Under the pieces are notes generated by a model, which saw only the letters and a program-made list of their open reading frames with translations, was not told the DNA's origin and ran no database searches. Made by a program: the position numbers and the translations under genes. 64,000 nt of DNA, taken from positions 496,001 to 560,000 of the forward strand of contig NW_006281114.1 of NCBI RefSeq assembly GCF_000203795.2. Reading direction: 5' to 3'. Source of the DNA: Batrachochytrium dendrobatidis JAM81 (lineage: Eukaryota > Chytridiomycota > Chytridiomycetes > Rhizophydiales). Positions 19,958 through 31,953 of this stretch are shown here, one piece after another (the first letter of the stretch is position 1; each line of letters opens with the position of its first letter).

Positions 19958-22832
19958 GAATTAGTGTTATCAGGGTTAGGTTTGATTTATCGCCATCAAT
20001 GCTAAAGTTTGAAAGAATATCCCTATATGATCGTCCGCAGTTTCGGTTGAGCTATTGCTTGTGTGAGTATTGTATAGCTGATTGACTGTGATTTCACCCT
20101 TTCCACCCTAAAAACGGCCAATATGCCACAATACAGTCAAGTACAGATCAAGCAGAATGATGGAATGCTTGGCATACAGTTGTTAGATGGTCATTAGTAT
20201 GTGTGATATTGTATGCTTTTCAAGTGACAAATGATTGACATGGTTTAAGCATGTCGTGGTTTCATGACACTTTACATTAGACTCGACATGATCAGTCATG
20301 ACTGCACATGTCCAGCGATTCAATCACTTACTTGCTCACTCAATCAATCAATACATGATCAGTGACTTGCAACTGTTGTGTTGACATTGCATGTTGTGTG
20401 TTACTATATCAATATCGATTGTCATTATATAGTTGTATCAACCACAATTATGATCATATATCATGGTTGACTTGTATTCTGGATTGATGCAATCATTGCA
20501 TTGTATTGCATTCCATCACTCGAACACGAACACGAACTTCGTATGAGTTGTTGTATGACTCGTATATACACTGCAATTGGATCCAGTCACTCGATATTAC
20601 AACATTATCCACATACAACCTGATTGTGATTGTCGTGTCGGTATATATGTCGAGTATGTACATCCGAGTGATCAAGCCATACATGTATATGCATACAATG
20701 TATACAATGTACACCAGTTGTATTGATCAGCATGTGCCATCTGGTCAATATCGTCAATCTGGTTATACACGCACTTGACATGCACATCTGGACAGTGATC
20801 ATCATACAATTCATACAATTGTGCAACCATATATGACCAGTCATGTCAAGTATCCGACAAGTATCCGACAAGTATCCAACAAGTATCCAGTCATAAATAC
20901 AACCAGAGATACAAGTTCGAATAGTCCGAGTATCGATCAACAATTGCAAACAGTATCAAACTACCGTGCACAATCGATTGCAATCCACACCAGTTATAGT
21001 CGATCACACATGTCATGGTGTATGTTGATAGTGTTGCATTTGAATACATGCCATGATGGTCAATATCAATCACACACAACTGGTAATGCATGACCAATGA
21101 CGGCACTCGACGACTGCAACAATCGATACCAACCATATCAAGTGAGTTGATATATTGTAATGACACCAGATACGCGATATCAACAGTGCAATATGGTATA
21201 CTGTTGCAAATATATGATTATCACACTCCATTAGTATGTAATATGATCATATTGCACCAATCAACCAGTATACGATCACTGGATACATCACACGTTGGTG
21301 TTTACCACTGTATATGTGTGATGTATATTGGTTATAGTCCATGATATCAACAAGTTTATGCATACTGCTTACACCCCGTACACCCCGTACACCACACACA
21401 TTAAACCGACTCAGTGGTATGCGAATGTTGCGGTTTGACCAAACCACAATCACCCATATTATCGACTGTCCAACTCGTTGACATTCAAACCGTGCCATCA
21501 CTAGTCACCATATAGTGGTTGACTGACTTGTTTGATTGATCTGACATCGACATTTTGCAAACCTCGACTTGATTCATCAACTTGGATATTCATATAATAT
21601 TGGGTTTGTATCATCACGTTGGACTCGTTATCAAACACTTTGATGTGTCCATGCAACACAAACTCGATACACACACATTAGTTACTGTTTGACATGAATG
21701 GGTCAATCATCAATACCAGACAGTGCAACTGTATTAGTTGTATGATACAATCAATCATGGTTGGTTCATCACCATCAAATATCAAATGTTGATCACGTAT
21801 ACATTGATTTGTAATTGCATGGTCCGTTGACAATACACACTATGATATGATTGACAAGTTGTTGATTTGCAGTAATCAGATGTGCATCACCTGTAACATT
21901 GGATGCAATTGACAAGTTGTAACCGCCAGTCAACAATCATCGATATGTTGGTGATTGTATTGACTACATGATTGGTATTGATTAGCTGTCATGATCGATT
22001 GGTGAACAATACAATCCACATTGATTATGACGTGTCGCAACTGGTTGATATATGCAGACTCGACTGATGATCGACTATATGTTGGTGGGTAACTCTGTCA
22101 CTGTTGGTTTGGATTGGTCATTGCTACTGCTTGTATACGCAGTGTATTCATGTGTGATGTGTGTTGGATATCGGTGTTGTGTATGTTGAACCTGTTGGAC
22201 AATATATTGTCATGTCGCATCAAATCGCACTACATTTAGAGTGCAATCATTGATTCGTTGATTCAATGATCGACTCGACTCACATTCGACTGTAATGGTC
22301 ACAAATATGCATTGCTGATTGACAGGAATATATCAACATATATCAGACTCGGACATGATGTATATCAGTTGCATATACCAGTCACTGATGCAATTGATGA
22401 TGATCGATTATTCAATCAATTGGATATCAACACCAATGTCAGTCCATTACCACATGAATACTTGCAGTTGTGACTTGTATTCAGTCAGTAATACTATATG
22501 TCGTGACTTGATACAACATACATCATGATATGTTGGTCAATTGTATTGCAACACGGTCAATGGCATACTGGTGATTTGTTGTACTGTCTGACTGTATATA
22601 TGGTGTCGATCAGTGTCAATCAGTAATGCATTTGTATTGGTCATGACTCGTGTGCAATGATCTGGCAGTATTGTGATGTATGATACCATGATCAATGCAA
22701 AACACCATTTGATCAAACACGGTAATTGTGGTTGTGATTACAATCTATAATTGGATGTGGAATACAATCACAACCAGAATCGGTAGGATATTGGGTGACT
22801 TTGTGTGCAGTAATCATTGTTGGTAGTTCAAC

Positions 22833-23228
22833 CATCAACATCAACGTGCATTGTCGATCTGATGTTTGGTGTTGATGTTGTGTTGATATTCCAACAACAC
22901 TGAATATCGCAAATCAGGTCAGCATTGACTCATATGATAATAATCCATGGACAGTCGGTCTTATCAAACTGTTGTACAAACATATTGACATTCGATCGAT
23001 TGGAGCAACAATCAATCACTCCAATGTGTTGTTGGATATATAAACTATAACCCACATGGTGACTGATGTTGTAACACATGTCGTAACACAACATTGAATC
23101 AATCAAACTGCAATTACACACTCCATCATATGTCGCATGTGTTGGCATGTCAAGTGTGGTGATATCGGGTCAAAACAGTCGATTGACATAGTAATCCATC
23201 AACACTCGAGTCGGTTGGTCAGCCAAAT
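22833..23228. repeat. Dispersed repeat R1, 0.4 kb (copy at 44227-44625)
   Basis: It starts at CCATCAACATCAACGTGCA and continues through GATCTGATGTTTGGTGTTGATG to about 23,228. The same sequence in the same orientation, a few percent different, is found at 44227-44625. No coding frame is shared between the copies. Confidence 0.8.
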
Positions 23229-24550
23229 AGTTTAAATCTGCAGTAAGATTAAATCAGGATACTCGACATGTATCGAGTTGATGACGTAGCAAATATTACT
23301 GGCTGTTGTCTGATGATATATTATAGAGTTGGATTTGTAAAGTGGATACTGCTGGTAATTGAACTGCAGTATCTAGCATATTGCTTTGAATACTTTTGAC
23401 TCCAAGTGCTTGATTGCGATTGCACTTATAAACCAAATGTGTTTTGAGCGATTCATACACTCCATTCATATCTGTTTTACCCCACTTGCTCAATACATGT
23501 GAAATGAATGCAATTATCGGTATATCAGTCACTGATCCTGTGCTACAAGCCATGTGTATATTTATTGCATGTATTACATCATATCTCATTCCGATTGTTG
23601 GGCTAGTTCATCTATTTTGGTCTCCATTTGATATTTGATTTGATACTCCATTTGATACTTCACTGTTTCATTGATGCTGTAAAGTCGAAACATTGTTTTG
23701 GAGTCTGTTGAAAATGGATTCTGGATAGCATTGCCAGTCTACAGCCATCAGACACTGTTTCCTGAACCAACCTGCTCCATTATGCTTATCAATTGATTTT
23801 GATACTAGTACTATATAGTAGCATACCTACCACACCAAGTTTGGCACATGCAAAGCAAACTGTTTGGCAAGACAATGACTTTGTATAACTATAAAATCAT
23901 GCATGGCGAATATGCAATTCAATCTGATGCAACTTTACTTGTCGAAGCTCAAGTGATGTCCTATATGACCAATAGGATCACATCAGGACATACTCATTCA
24001 ACTCTAATCCTGACCATGTTATTTTCAGCAATCCCTGTGATCTGATGTGGTTTAGTAGCAAGCAGCCAATCTTGAGTTTAGGGATTATAATCCCTTGACA
24101 ACATCACACCAAAATCAATCAGTTTATCCCATATGCTCTGGTTGTCGAATGTCAATGTTTCAAGACACAAAAAGCATATGTTGACTAAGAATGGCGCGTT
24201 AGTCAGGTCTTGGAGTTGCCCGTTAGTGTACAGGAGTCAGTAAATGGTAGCCACCCTTTGGTCAAATGCAAATCTGTGTAGACTCGATTACTAAACTTGA
24301 ATAGAACAGATGGAACAACACAGTCCGATTCAATTGTGAGGCGTGTTGTAACCTTTCATATAGTTTGTGACCCACAAAACTTTCTTGTAATTACCAAAGC
24401 CGCCTATTCGTACAAACAGTAGTTTGACAACACACTCCACTGTTGCTCCTCGTCGAGTATAAAACATGCAACAGTCCCATTTTGAAAACTATACAGGCAT
24501 TGAAATCAATACACTAGAGCCGATTAACACATTCCAAATAATTTAATTTA
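23229..24550. other. Intergenic region before the hendecad-repeat gene
   Basis: The region carries two modest open frames, on the minus strand at 23296-23589 (97 codons) and the plus strand at 23848-24045, which match no family I know. The minus one has a protein-like composition (ISHVLSKWGKTDMNGVYESL) and could be a gene remnant. The last 100 bases are the promoter of the gene at 24551. Confidence 0.5.
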
Positions 24551-25744
24551 ATGAAACTTGCTCAGTGGAATATTGTTCTTGGTGCTTCTAGCATGGCTCT
24601 TGCAGCCGTTTCTTCCGGTAATTCAGGACATGAATTTCATTTGCAGCGTCGAGCATTAGAATTATCAGAACAGGATATGCATCTGTTTGCTCGCTCGNNN
24701 NNNNNNNNNNNNNNNNNNNNNNNNNNNNNNNNNNNNNNNNNNNNNNNNNNNNNNNNNNNNNNNNNNNNNNNNNNNNNNNNNNNNNNNNNNNNNNNNNNNN
24801 NNNNNNNNNNNNNNNNNNNNNNNNNNNNNNNNNNNNNNNNNNNNNNNNNNNNNNNNNNNNNNNNNNNNNNNNNNNNNNNNNNNNNNNNNNNNNNNNNNNN
24901 NNNNNNNNNNNNNNNNNNNNNNNNNNNNNNNNNNNNNNNNNNNNNNNNNNNNNNNNNNNNNNNNNNNNNNNNNNNNNNNNNNNNNNNNNNNNNNNNNNNN
25001 NNNNNNNNNNNNNNNNNNNNNNNNNNNNNNNNNNNNNNNNNNNNNNNNNNNNNNNNNNNNNNNNNNNNNNNNNNNNNNNNNNNNNNNNNNNNNNNNNNNN
25101 NNNNNNNNNNNNNNNNNNNNNNNNNNNNNNNNNNNNNNNNNNNNNNNNNNNNNNNNNNNNNNNNNNNNNNNNNNNNNNNNNNNNNNNNNNNNNNNNNNNN
25201 NNNNNNNNNNNNNNNNNNNNNNNNNNNNNNNNNNNNNNNNNNNNNNNNNNNNNNNNNNNNNNNNNNNNNNNNNNNNNNNNNNNNNNNNNNNNNNNNNNNN
25301 NNNNNNNNNNNNNNNNNNNNNNNNNNNNNNNNNNNNNNNNNNNNNNNNNNNNNNNNNNNNNNNNNNNNNNNNNNNNNNNNNNNNNNNNNNNNNNNNNNNN
25401 NNNNNNNNNNNNNNNNNNNNNNNNNNNNNNNNNNNNNNNNNNNNNNNNNNNNNNNNNNNNNNNNNNNNNNNNNNNNNNNNNNNNNNNNNNNNNNNNNNNN
25501 NNNNNNNNNNNNNNNNNNNNNNNNNNNNNNNNNNNNAGCTGCCAAAGATGAGCGCATAGATCAAAAGAAAGCTGCCAAAGATCAGCTCATGGCACAAAAG
25601 CAAGCTGCCAAAGCTGAGCTCATGCAACAAAAGCAAGCTGTCAAGGATCAGCTCATGGCACAAAAGCAAGCTGCCAAAGCTCTACGCATGCAACAAAAGA
25701 GAGTGCAACCTCCTACAACTTTTGGGAAAATGATGGGAAAGTAA
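24551..25744 (+). CDS. Secreted protein with 11-residue helical repeats, interrupted by the assembly gap
   Basis: The N-terminus (MKLAQWNIVLGASSMALAAV) is a signal peptide, followed by a charged segment up to ARS just before the gap. After the gap, five tandem 11-residue units of the type AAKDQLMAQKQ run to a short tail (QPPTTFGKMMGK). Eleven-residue (hendecad) periodicity favours a long straight helix or right-handed coiled coil. Reading frames on both sides agree with the stated gap length, but that length may be an estimate, so 397 residues is provisional. The gap probably covers more of the same 33-base repeats, which are hard to assemble. No homologue is recognised. Confidence 0.65.
   Translation: MKLAQWNIVLGASSMALAAVSSGNSGHEFHLQRRALELSEQDMHLFARSXXXXXXXXXXXXXXXXXXXXXXXXXXXXXXXXXXXXXXXXXXXXXXXXXXXXXXXXXXXXXXXXXXXXXXXXXXXXXXXXXXXXXXXXXXXXXXXXXXXXXXXXXXXXXXXXXXXXXXXXXXXXXXXXXXXXXXXXXXXXXXXXXXXXXXXXXXXXXXXXXXXXXXXXXXXXXXXXXXXXXXXXXXXXXXXXXXXXXXXXXXXXXXXXXXXXXXXXXXXXXXXXXXXXXXXXXXXXXXXXXXXXXXXXXXXXXXXXXXXXXXXXXXXXXXXXXXXXXXXXAAKDERIDQKKAAKDQLMAQKQAAKAELMQQKQAVKDQLMAQKQAAKALRMQQKRVQPPTTFGKMMGK
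24698..25536. other. Assembly gap (839 N)
   Basis: A run of undetermined bases inside a coding repeat. Open frames that other readings show across it are artefacts. Confidence 0.99.
25537..25710 (+). repeat. 33-bp coding tandem repeat
   Basis: Units of the form GCTGCCAAAGATCAGCTCAT... repeat about five times and encode the hendecads. They begin at the edge of the gap, so the left extent is unknown. Confidence 0.85.
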
Positions 25745-26088
25745 CAGATTCCAAGCCCAAATGATGATCTTAAATTAATAATAATAAAATTAGATTATTA
25801 GATTCAAACAAGATTGTTGTATGTGTTTGAATAGTGATGTTTAACTGCCATGAATCAATCTCGATCATTTGTAAAAATCAGCTTGTTTTTAATAAACTGT
25901 AAACCAACTTGCACTACACGAATGATAATGTCGTGCCTGAAAGTGTAGACTGACTTCCAGATGACAGTATACTATTAGTCCATTAACACTAACCAAATAA
26001 TCATTACCAATACCAATACAAACTGTTTACATTTTTACAATATACTTTCATTTAATAAATTGTAAAAGCCATTACCAAACTTGAGCAT
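25745..26088. other. Convergent intergenic region
   Basis: Lies between the 3' end of the hendecad gene and the 3' end of the fungalysin fragment. It has AATAATAATAAAAT-type 3' end sequence and nothing else recognisable. Confidence 0.6.
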
Positions 26089-26801
26089 TTAGTCTTGGTC
26101 ACAGCTTTTTCCAACATAGATGCAGCAAATGTCCATGCGAGTGCATCCAGAAGTAGGTTTAGGACCACGAGTAGTGGTCAAAGGTGGAGGTGAACCGCTA
26201 CTACATTCTGCTGGAACAGAGAAATCGTTTGTGTAATCTGCTGCATTTACTCCCAGACCACGTTTGGCGAATCCCTTCCAAATCTCGCACTTGTTGGCCC
26301 CATTATAATAGGCTGCATCGGACGCAATAATGGCATCACGAGCATTGACCAAGCTAGGACTGCATGGCTGATGCATCAATCCACCCATCACATTCTGCAT
26401 AGCAACAATGTTGCCAGCCTTGCCCTTGGCATCGTAGAGATTGGTAGAAAATCCACTCTTGGTGACCAAGTTCCAGTAAACTTCCCAAAGCATGGCTGCC
26501 CACACCTCACCAGCCTCGTGCAGCTCTGTGCGGGTTTTAAGGTCGCCATATGTCAAAGGGTTGATTTTCATGTCCGTAGTGTAAGGATGCGAGCGAATAC
26601 CTTTGAGTTTATTAATAATATACGCTCCAAGGATAACTGGCGTGTCGGCTTTGTCGGATTCTTTGGCTGTTACAATCATGGCAAATATGTCGGACCAACC
26701 TTTGCTCATACCTCTAGTTTCATGGCCCGACATGCACAAAGGCGCCAAAGATCCACCTGTCAAACGAGTCGAAACACCATGACCATATTCTTGCAAAGGA
26801 A
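26089..26801 (-). pseudogene. Fungalysin (M36) metalloprotease, C-terminal half, zinc ligands lost
   Basis: M36 fungalysins are secreted zinc proteases. This frame starts abruptly at the zinc-binding helix (QEYGHGVSTRLTGG) and continues to a normal C-terminal end (SVPAEC and a Cys-rich tail, GCTRMDICC). The signal peptide, propeptide and first half of the catalytic domain are missing; the sequence before 26,802 is unrelated repeat. HExxH has become QExxH, so the first zinc-ligand His is lost, and the third ligand in the EGWSD block is now Lys (SKGWSD). The rest of the frame is open without stops for 235 codons, so the loss may be recent, or the remnant may be kept. It cannot be an active protease. 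Confidence 0.85.
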
Positions 26802-28084
26802 CTTGATTGAATGAATCATGTCAATCATGACAGTGACTGTTGATTATATTGACTGATTGTGTACAATTGATTGATACAAGTGATATGGATGCATCATTTG
26901 GTGTTGTTGAATCAAATCATTGCTTGATTCTGTCAATGTGATCAAATGGATTACTACAAAACTGTACATGTTCAAGTTGAATCAAGTATTGAATCGAGTA
27001 TTGGATTGATATTTACACACAACCACAATTACAACCACAATTGCAATCAGCACAGTCTGAATATTAGACATTTGAACATCACATATCGAGTCATGGATAA
27101 ATGCGAGTTGGCATATTGGACTGTTTTTGTAGTTTATTAATGATTTGATTCACGACTGTTTGAATTCAAGGCTCAATATGGATTACAACTGGATTGTCGT
27201 TGTTTCCATTTGGGATGACAAATCTGTCAATGTGTTGATTGATTGCTAGTTCATTGTCCAATCCATTGATCAGTAATTGTCCAAATCAAAGTTGTATTCG
27301 AGTCGAGTTGTCAATCAGAATACCATAACCTGACATTCAAACGATTATTCAAATGATTGTTGAAACCATCAATGATTGCCAGAATAAGCTTTACGACTCG
27401 ACTGCAATAACCACCACAGTCATGCTCAGGTTAGTATGTTGATCCGTTTACAAAGTTCCAATACTGCAACAGATTCAACATACTCTTGAAAGTGCTGCAC
27501 ACCACATGGATCCAGCAAACCCACTGATGAATTGAACCAATCAATTGACCAATGACATGACTCGATATTGGACATCGAGTTGCACACAGTTGGTAAAAAG
27601 TCACCGACATGTTCAGATAGTCAAACCTTGACTACAGGTTGATATCATCACCCAACACACCAAATACAACACACAATCTGGACGACTACTGGATCATATT
27701 GTGGATATCAATCAACGGAGCTACTGGCTGCAAACAACCATGTACAATCATGTACAGTCATTACAGGACAATATGATACATTTCTGAATAGCATGTTGTA
27801 ATCAACACGAGTGGAGTTGTACAATAGACTTGTCATGGTTTGCAATGGTTTGATATGAACATGATGACTCGGACTCTATTCAGTCGGATCAACTCGACTA
27901 CAATTGGTCGTGTATATTATGATTGACACGATCAATTGTAGTTGAACTCGAATACAGATTGACTGTTGAATCACAATGCGTGGTATCAGCAACATGATGT
28001 GCTATATAGTGGAATGTATATGCTAACCTGACATGTGTCATGTAGTGTGTATTCGATCAATATGGGTATTAGCAATCAACAAGT
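26802..28084. other. Gene-free AT-rich region
   Basis: No credible gene on either strand. The stretch is made of short degenerate words (CAATTG, TTGATTGA, CATGAT) and decayed repeat. A 64-codon frame at 26946-27140 has no protein-like features. Confidence 0.6.
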
Positions 28085-28676
28085 CATACGATGTTTGTGT
28101 TCGAGTGATGGAATGGAATGGAGTGGAATGAGTGCATCAATCCAGAATACGAGTCAATCATGACATATGATCATGATGTGTGGTTGATACAACTATACAG
28201 TGACAATCGATGTTGATATAGTAACACACAACATGCAATGCCAACACAACAGTTGCAAGTCATTGATCATCAATGTGACATTGTGATTGCAACATGAATT
28301 GCATTGTATTGATTCAGTTGATTGATTGAATTACTGGACAATGTGCAGTGATGATTGATCGTGTCGAGTTGAATGCAAAGTATCACTAAACCACATGTTT
28401 GAATCATGCCAACCACAACACATATTGATGACCATCCAACAACTGGATGTTAGATCAGTTGCATATAGTCTTGGTTTGTACTCGTTTCCTATATTGTGGC
28501 ACACTAGTCCTTTTTAGGGTGAATAAGGGTGTAAAACTGCATAATCAGCCATATGATACTCGAATGTATAGTCAAACAGTAGTTTGATCAAGAATTGCGG
28601 ATCACCATATAAATGGATATCCCTTAAAAGTTGGACATTGATGACAAATCATCGTTAACCCTGGCAACACAAATCC

Positions 28677-28688
28677 CTTAGGACGGCC
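28677..28688 (+). promoter_or_regulatory. CTTAGGACGGCC family promoter box (copy C)
   Basis: It starts 122 bases before the ATG at 28799, followed by TGCTTTTAATATTATCC and TATAAATACG, then the leader AACTTGCTCGACCAAACCAG. Confidence 0.7.
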
Positions 28689-28798
28689 ATCCAAGGAACG
28701 TGCTTTTAATATTATCCGTCCAGTAGTGGATATAAATACGATCCAAAGCCGACGTGTCAAATAACAACCATTAAAACTTGCTCGACCAAACCAGTATA

Positions 28799-29491
28799 AT
28801 GAAACTATCAATTGTTGTATTGTCATCGATATTGGCTGTTTGCTCGGTTACTACAGCCAATCCAGTCAATCCCAGTACAACTACAAGTGCTGAAGCTAGC
28901 ACTTCAACCATCATTCCCAGTGCACAAACTACACCCTCAATTGATTTTAGCAACCTTCCAGAGGAGGGTATGGATTTAATCAAAGAGTACGCACAGACGA
29001 AGAAAAGTCGTAACAATGCAAAGGAAATGCATGACTCGCTACAACTTGAAAGACTTTCTCAAAAAAAATTGGTAGAACAGCTGGGTAAAGAAATTCAGGA
29101 GTTGATAAATGAATCTGGGAGTAGCAAGAATGGTTCAAAGCACAAGAGCAAACTCAAGAAACTTCGACAGAATCTTAAACAAGAACGAAAAAGTCTCCAT
29201 AGAATTACAATGAAGCTGCTAAATTCTGATTATGTTAATCTTGGCATAAAATTAGGTAAAATTCAAACGCAACTCTTGCAGTACTTGTTTGGGGAAAATC
29301 TGTATCAATCAGCCGGTTACTACACGGGACTTTTGGAATCAACTCCCGAGTTTATGAAACTCGTCAGCACGCTTGGCAATTCTGTACCAAACCAACAGCC
29401 AGGATCTGAGCAAGCCTCTACTAGTGAGACCCAGAATCAATCACAACATCATAAAAGTTCATCATCATCAAGCAAAAAGCCTACAATTTAA
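28799..29491 (+). CDS. Small secreted coiled-coil protein, family 1 (copy C)
   Basis: The 230-residue product starts with a signal peptide (MKLSIVVLSSILAVCSVTTA). The open frame extends seven codons upstream but without ATG. A Thr/Ser-rich segment leads into Lys/Glu-rich helices (about 60-190), and the family block TPEFMKLVSTLGNSVPNQQPGS is clearly homologous to copies A and B. The tail is Ser/Lys-rich (SSSSSSKKP), not acidic as in A and B. Sequence between conserved blocks is strongly diverged while signal peptide and promoter are not. Function is unknown. Confidence 0.85.
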   Translation: MKLSIVVLSSILAVCSVTTANPVNPSTTTSAEASTSTIIPSAQTTPSIDFSNLPEEGMDLIKEYAQTKKSRNNAKEMHDSLQLERLSQKKLVEQLGKEIQELINESGSSKNGSKHKSKLKKLRQNLKQERKSLHRITMKLLNSDYVNLGIKLGKIQTQLLQYLFGENLYQSAGYYTGLLESTPEFMKLVSTLGNSVPNQQPGSEQASTSETQNQSQHHKSSSSSSKKPTI

Positions 29492-30120
29492 CCCACCCAA
29501 ACATCATCCAGTACACATCGAGCCTTTCTAACATTAGAAATAACCTCGGATCACGCAGGAATCGACCCAAAAAGGGTGATTCATCCGATTGATCGAAATG
29601 TTAATCTGAACTGGTTTCAACCGTGTTTATTGTATTTTTGTTTGAATAAAATACAATACAATACAATATAATTGATACTGGATATTGCATTATATCTGAT
29701 CATTGTACACAGTCTTGGTTGGCATGATATCATATTGTATATTGACACTTGTACTTCCAATACAATACGATACAGTTGATTGTATATTGCATAGTTGTAC
29801 ACATTGATGATGTTGGCATGCATGTGTGTATTGTGTCAATATGATATTGCTTGTCATGTCGTATTGACACATGCAACACCAATACCAACAATAGTCATGT
29901 GTGTTGATATCAGATCCGACCAACTCGATCAATTTGACTGATTTGACTCGTTGATTGTGGTGTCAAAATGGTTGCATCAATAGTCTGACTGATCGTATAG
30001 TGGTTGATTGGTGCAATATGATCAGACATACTAATGGAGTGTGATAATCATGGTATTTGCAGCAGTATACCATATTCCAACTGTTGATATCGCACATTCA
30101 GTGTCGACATGATCATCCAG

Positions 30121-30741
30121 ATATACAGTGATGGATTCAAACAATGCATACCATGATTGATACACTTGGATCATATGTATTCAATCAATACCATGTATTA
30201 CCAATGCAATAATGCTCACAAACTATAATTTTGAACTAAAGTAGTCTTGAACCAGTGTTTGTTGTTTCTGTTGTATTCTGAATCACGGATACGATCACGA
30301 TCTAGTTTAACAACAATGATGGCACATGTCAGTAATGTAACTGTTGTTTGCATGTCGATCATTGGAAGAAAGAAATTAAACAAAAGTCCATGACACACCA
30401 CTACAAATGCCATGCTGCATAAACACCGCATATATTACATTGCACACTGACAACACTAATTGACCAATATCAAACCAGTTGATGTTGCAATCTACATCCG
30501 ACTTGAACAAGTGTATTGCTCCGTTTGTTGTACAATACACGACATGGCCAGTTGGTGGTATCATGCAAGTATGGCTGATAGTTACACGTATAATCAACAC
30601 TGGTTGTTATCAGGTTATTGATGTAATACCCAACACAATACACAATCAATGATATGGTTGTTGACCCATTCACAATACTCGACAAGCACCAATACATCAG
30701 AAAGTTTAAATTTATTCAAAATCAAATTCATCGACACATCA
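30121..30741. repeat. Composite repeats downstream of family 2 gene
   Basis: 30,250-30,345 carries dispersed repeat R2 (TGTATTCTGAATCACGGATACGATC...GCACATGTCAGTAATG). 30,400-30,690 is the 3' flank of the family 2 unit, repeated at 35,380-35,720 and, inverted and diverged, near 43,330-43,600. No gene is seen. Confidence 0.75.
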
Positions 30742-31842
30742 TCAATCTGAATCTGAATCTGATTCCGGCTCTTCATATTTCAAACCATGCTTTTTCGTAA
30801 ATGCTTTCAAATCATATCTGACACTGGCTACTTTTATCCTTGCTGCTACATACTCTTGTTTCAACTTCTTTTCAGTGTCTGGATTGTACTTTGATCCATG
30901 TATGCTTTTACCTATTGATAATGCTGACCATTGCTTGAATTTAAGACCCATAGATTCATAATATTCTTTACGTTTTTTGTTTCGTATTACTTTAGAAAAC
31001 TCGAGTCTTTTCTTTATACGATCAAAAGTTCTTTGATATCTTTCTTTTAATCCAGTCGCTTGATTTGGACTAGTATTAGCAGACTCGCCTTGTCCCATTG
31101 GTTGTTGCTGATCTTGTCTAAAAGTACTTGAATTGGGTTGATCAATTGGCCGTTTTCGACCTCGTTTGGGAGTGTTTGGGCTGGATTGGTCCATTGATTG
31201 TTGCCAGCTTTCGTCAAAAATGCTTAAATCAATTGCATTCATTGAGTGTTGCTGGGTTTGACCGGAAGTACTTGGATTGGATTGATCCATTGTATGCTGT
31301 TGATCTTGACTGAGAGTATTTAAACCAGCTATATCAAACAGTTCTTGCCAGCTTTCAAAAGCGTCTGAATTGATTTCATCTATTAAGCGTTGCCAGTTTT
31401 TGTCAGGAATGCTTGGACCGGGTTCATCAGTTGATTGTTTCCGACTTTGTTTTGAAGCACTCGGGCCGGGTTGATTTATCGATTGTTGCTGATCATATTT
31501 GGAAATGCTTGAACTGGGTTGATCAATCGGCCGTTTTCGACTTCGTTTGGGAGTGCTCGGACTAGCTATATATATTGGTTGTTGCTGATCTTGATTGAAA
31601 GTGCTTGGATCAATCGGGTCAAATATGTTTTGCCAGTTTTCTTTGACAATTCTTGAATTAATTTCATCCATTAGGCTTTGCCAGTCTTCTTCGAGAATCT
31701 TTGGATCGGGTTCACTGGTTGGGCCAGACACTTGACTCAAAGTTCTTGATGCTTTGGGTGAACCATCTTTATCAGCTGGAGGAAGTATTGCATTGGCGGT
31801 TGCTGCCGCAGTCAGTACAAGTAAAATATCAACCAATTTCAT
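30742..31842 (-). CDS. Secreted repeat protein with basic motifs, family 2 (copy F)
   Basis: The 366-residue product has a signal peptide (MKLVDILLVLTAAATANA). A low-complexity middle is built of loosely repeated 20-30-residue units rich in Gln, Ser, Pro and Asp. Several units carry basic clusters such as KRSRKRPIDQP and KRGRKRPIDQP, which resemble nuclear localisation signals. A conserved helical C-terminal domain of about 90 residues follows (YQRTFDRIKKRLEFSKVIRNK... to KKHGL) and then an acidic DSDSD tail. Paralogues at 35799 and 42140 share signal peptide and C-terminal domain and vary in repeats. No known family is recognised. A secreted protein with nuclear-type signals is consistent with a host-directed effector (inference). 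Confidence 0.85.
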   Translation of the reverse strand: MKLVDILLVLTAAATANAILPPADKDGSPKASRTLSQVSGPTSEPDPKILEEDWQSLMDEINSRIVKENWQNIFDPIDPSTFNQDQQQPIYIASPSTPKRSRKRPIDQPSSSISKYDQQQSINQPGPSASKQSRKQSTDEPGPSIPDKNWQRLIDEINSDAFESWQELFDIAGLNTLSQDQQHTMDQSNPSTSGQTQQHSMNAIDLSIFDESWQQSMDQSSPNTPKRGRKRPIDQPNSSTFRQDQQQPMGQGESANTSPNQATGLKERYQRTFDRIKKRLEFSKVIRNKKRKEYYESMGLKFKQWSALSIGKSIHGSKYNPDTEKKLKQEYVAARIKVASVRYDLKAFTKKHGLKYEEPESDSDSD

Positions 31843-31953
31843 CAGATTGGTCAGTGTGTTTAAACAATTAATACAAAAGTAGAGTGTTGAAACTGGTGTT
31901 GATTATAAGACTGAACATACTCGATTGTACTTGTATGTTTTGTATAGCAAACC

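Larger units (their letters stand above)
18409..22831. repeat. Segmental duplication, copy B (4.4 kb)
   Basis: Same orientation as copy A (10,562-14,947), offset about 7.85 kb. The CRN gene and the orphan protease exon lie between the copies. Small indels include extra AAGTATCCGAC units near 20,860. No gene other than 19060-19839 is supported within it; 19,840-22,831 is non-coding. Confidence 0.9.
28085..30120. repeat. Inverted, diverged copy (C) of the family 1 gene unit
   Basis: Both flanks match the 10,562-12,650 unit in reverse orientation: upstream (28,130-28,270, e.g. ATAGTAACACACAACATGCAATG) and downstream (29,600-30,100, e.g. TGTACACAGTCTTGGTTGGCATGATATCATATTG). The amplified unit is therefore promoter, gene and about 0.6 kb of 3' flank. 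Confidence 0.75.

Noticed and set aside
24637..25669. Long open frames across the N gap on other strands and frames
   Set aside because: Undetermined bases cannot contain stops; only the plus frame from 24551 has a signal peptide and a repeat on both sides.
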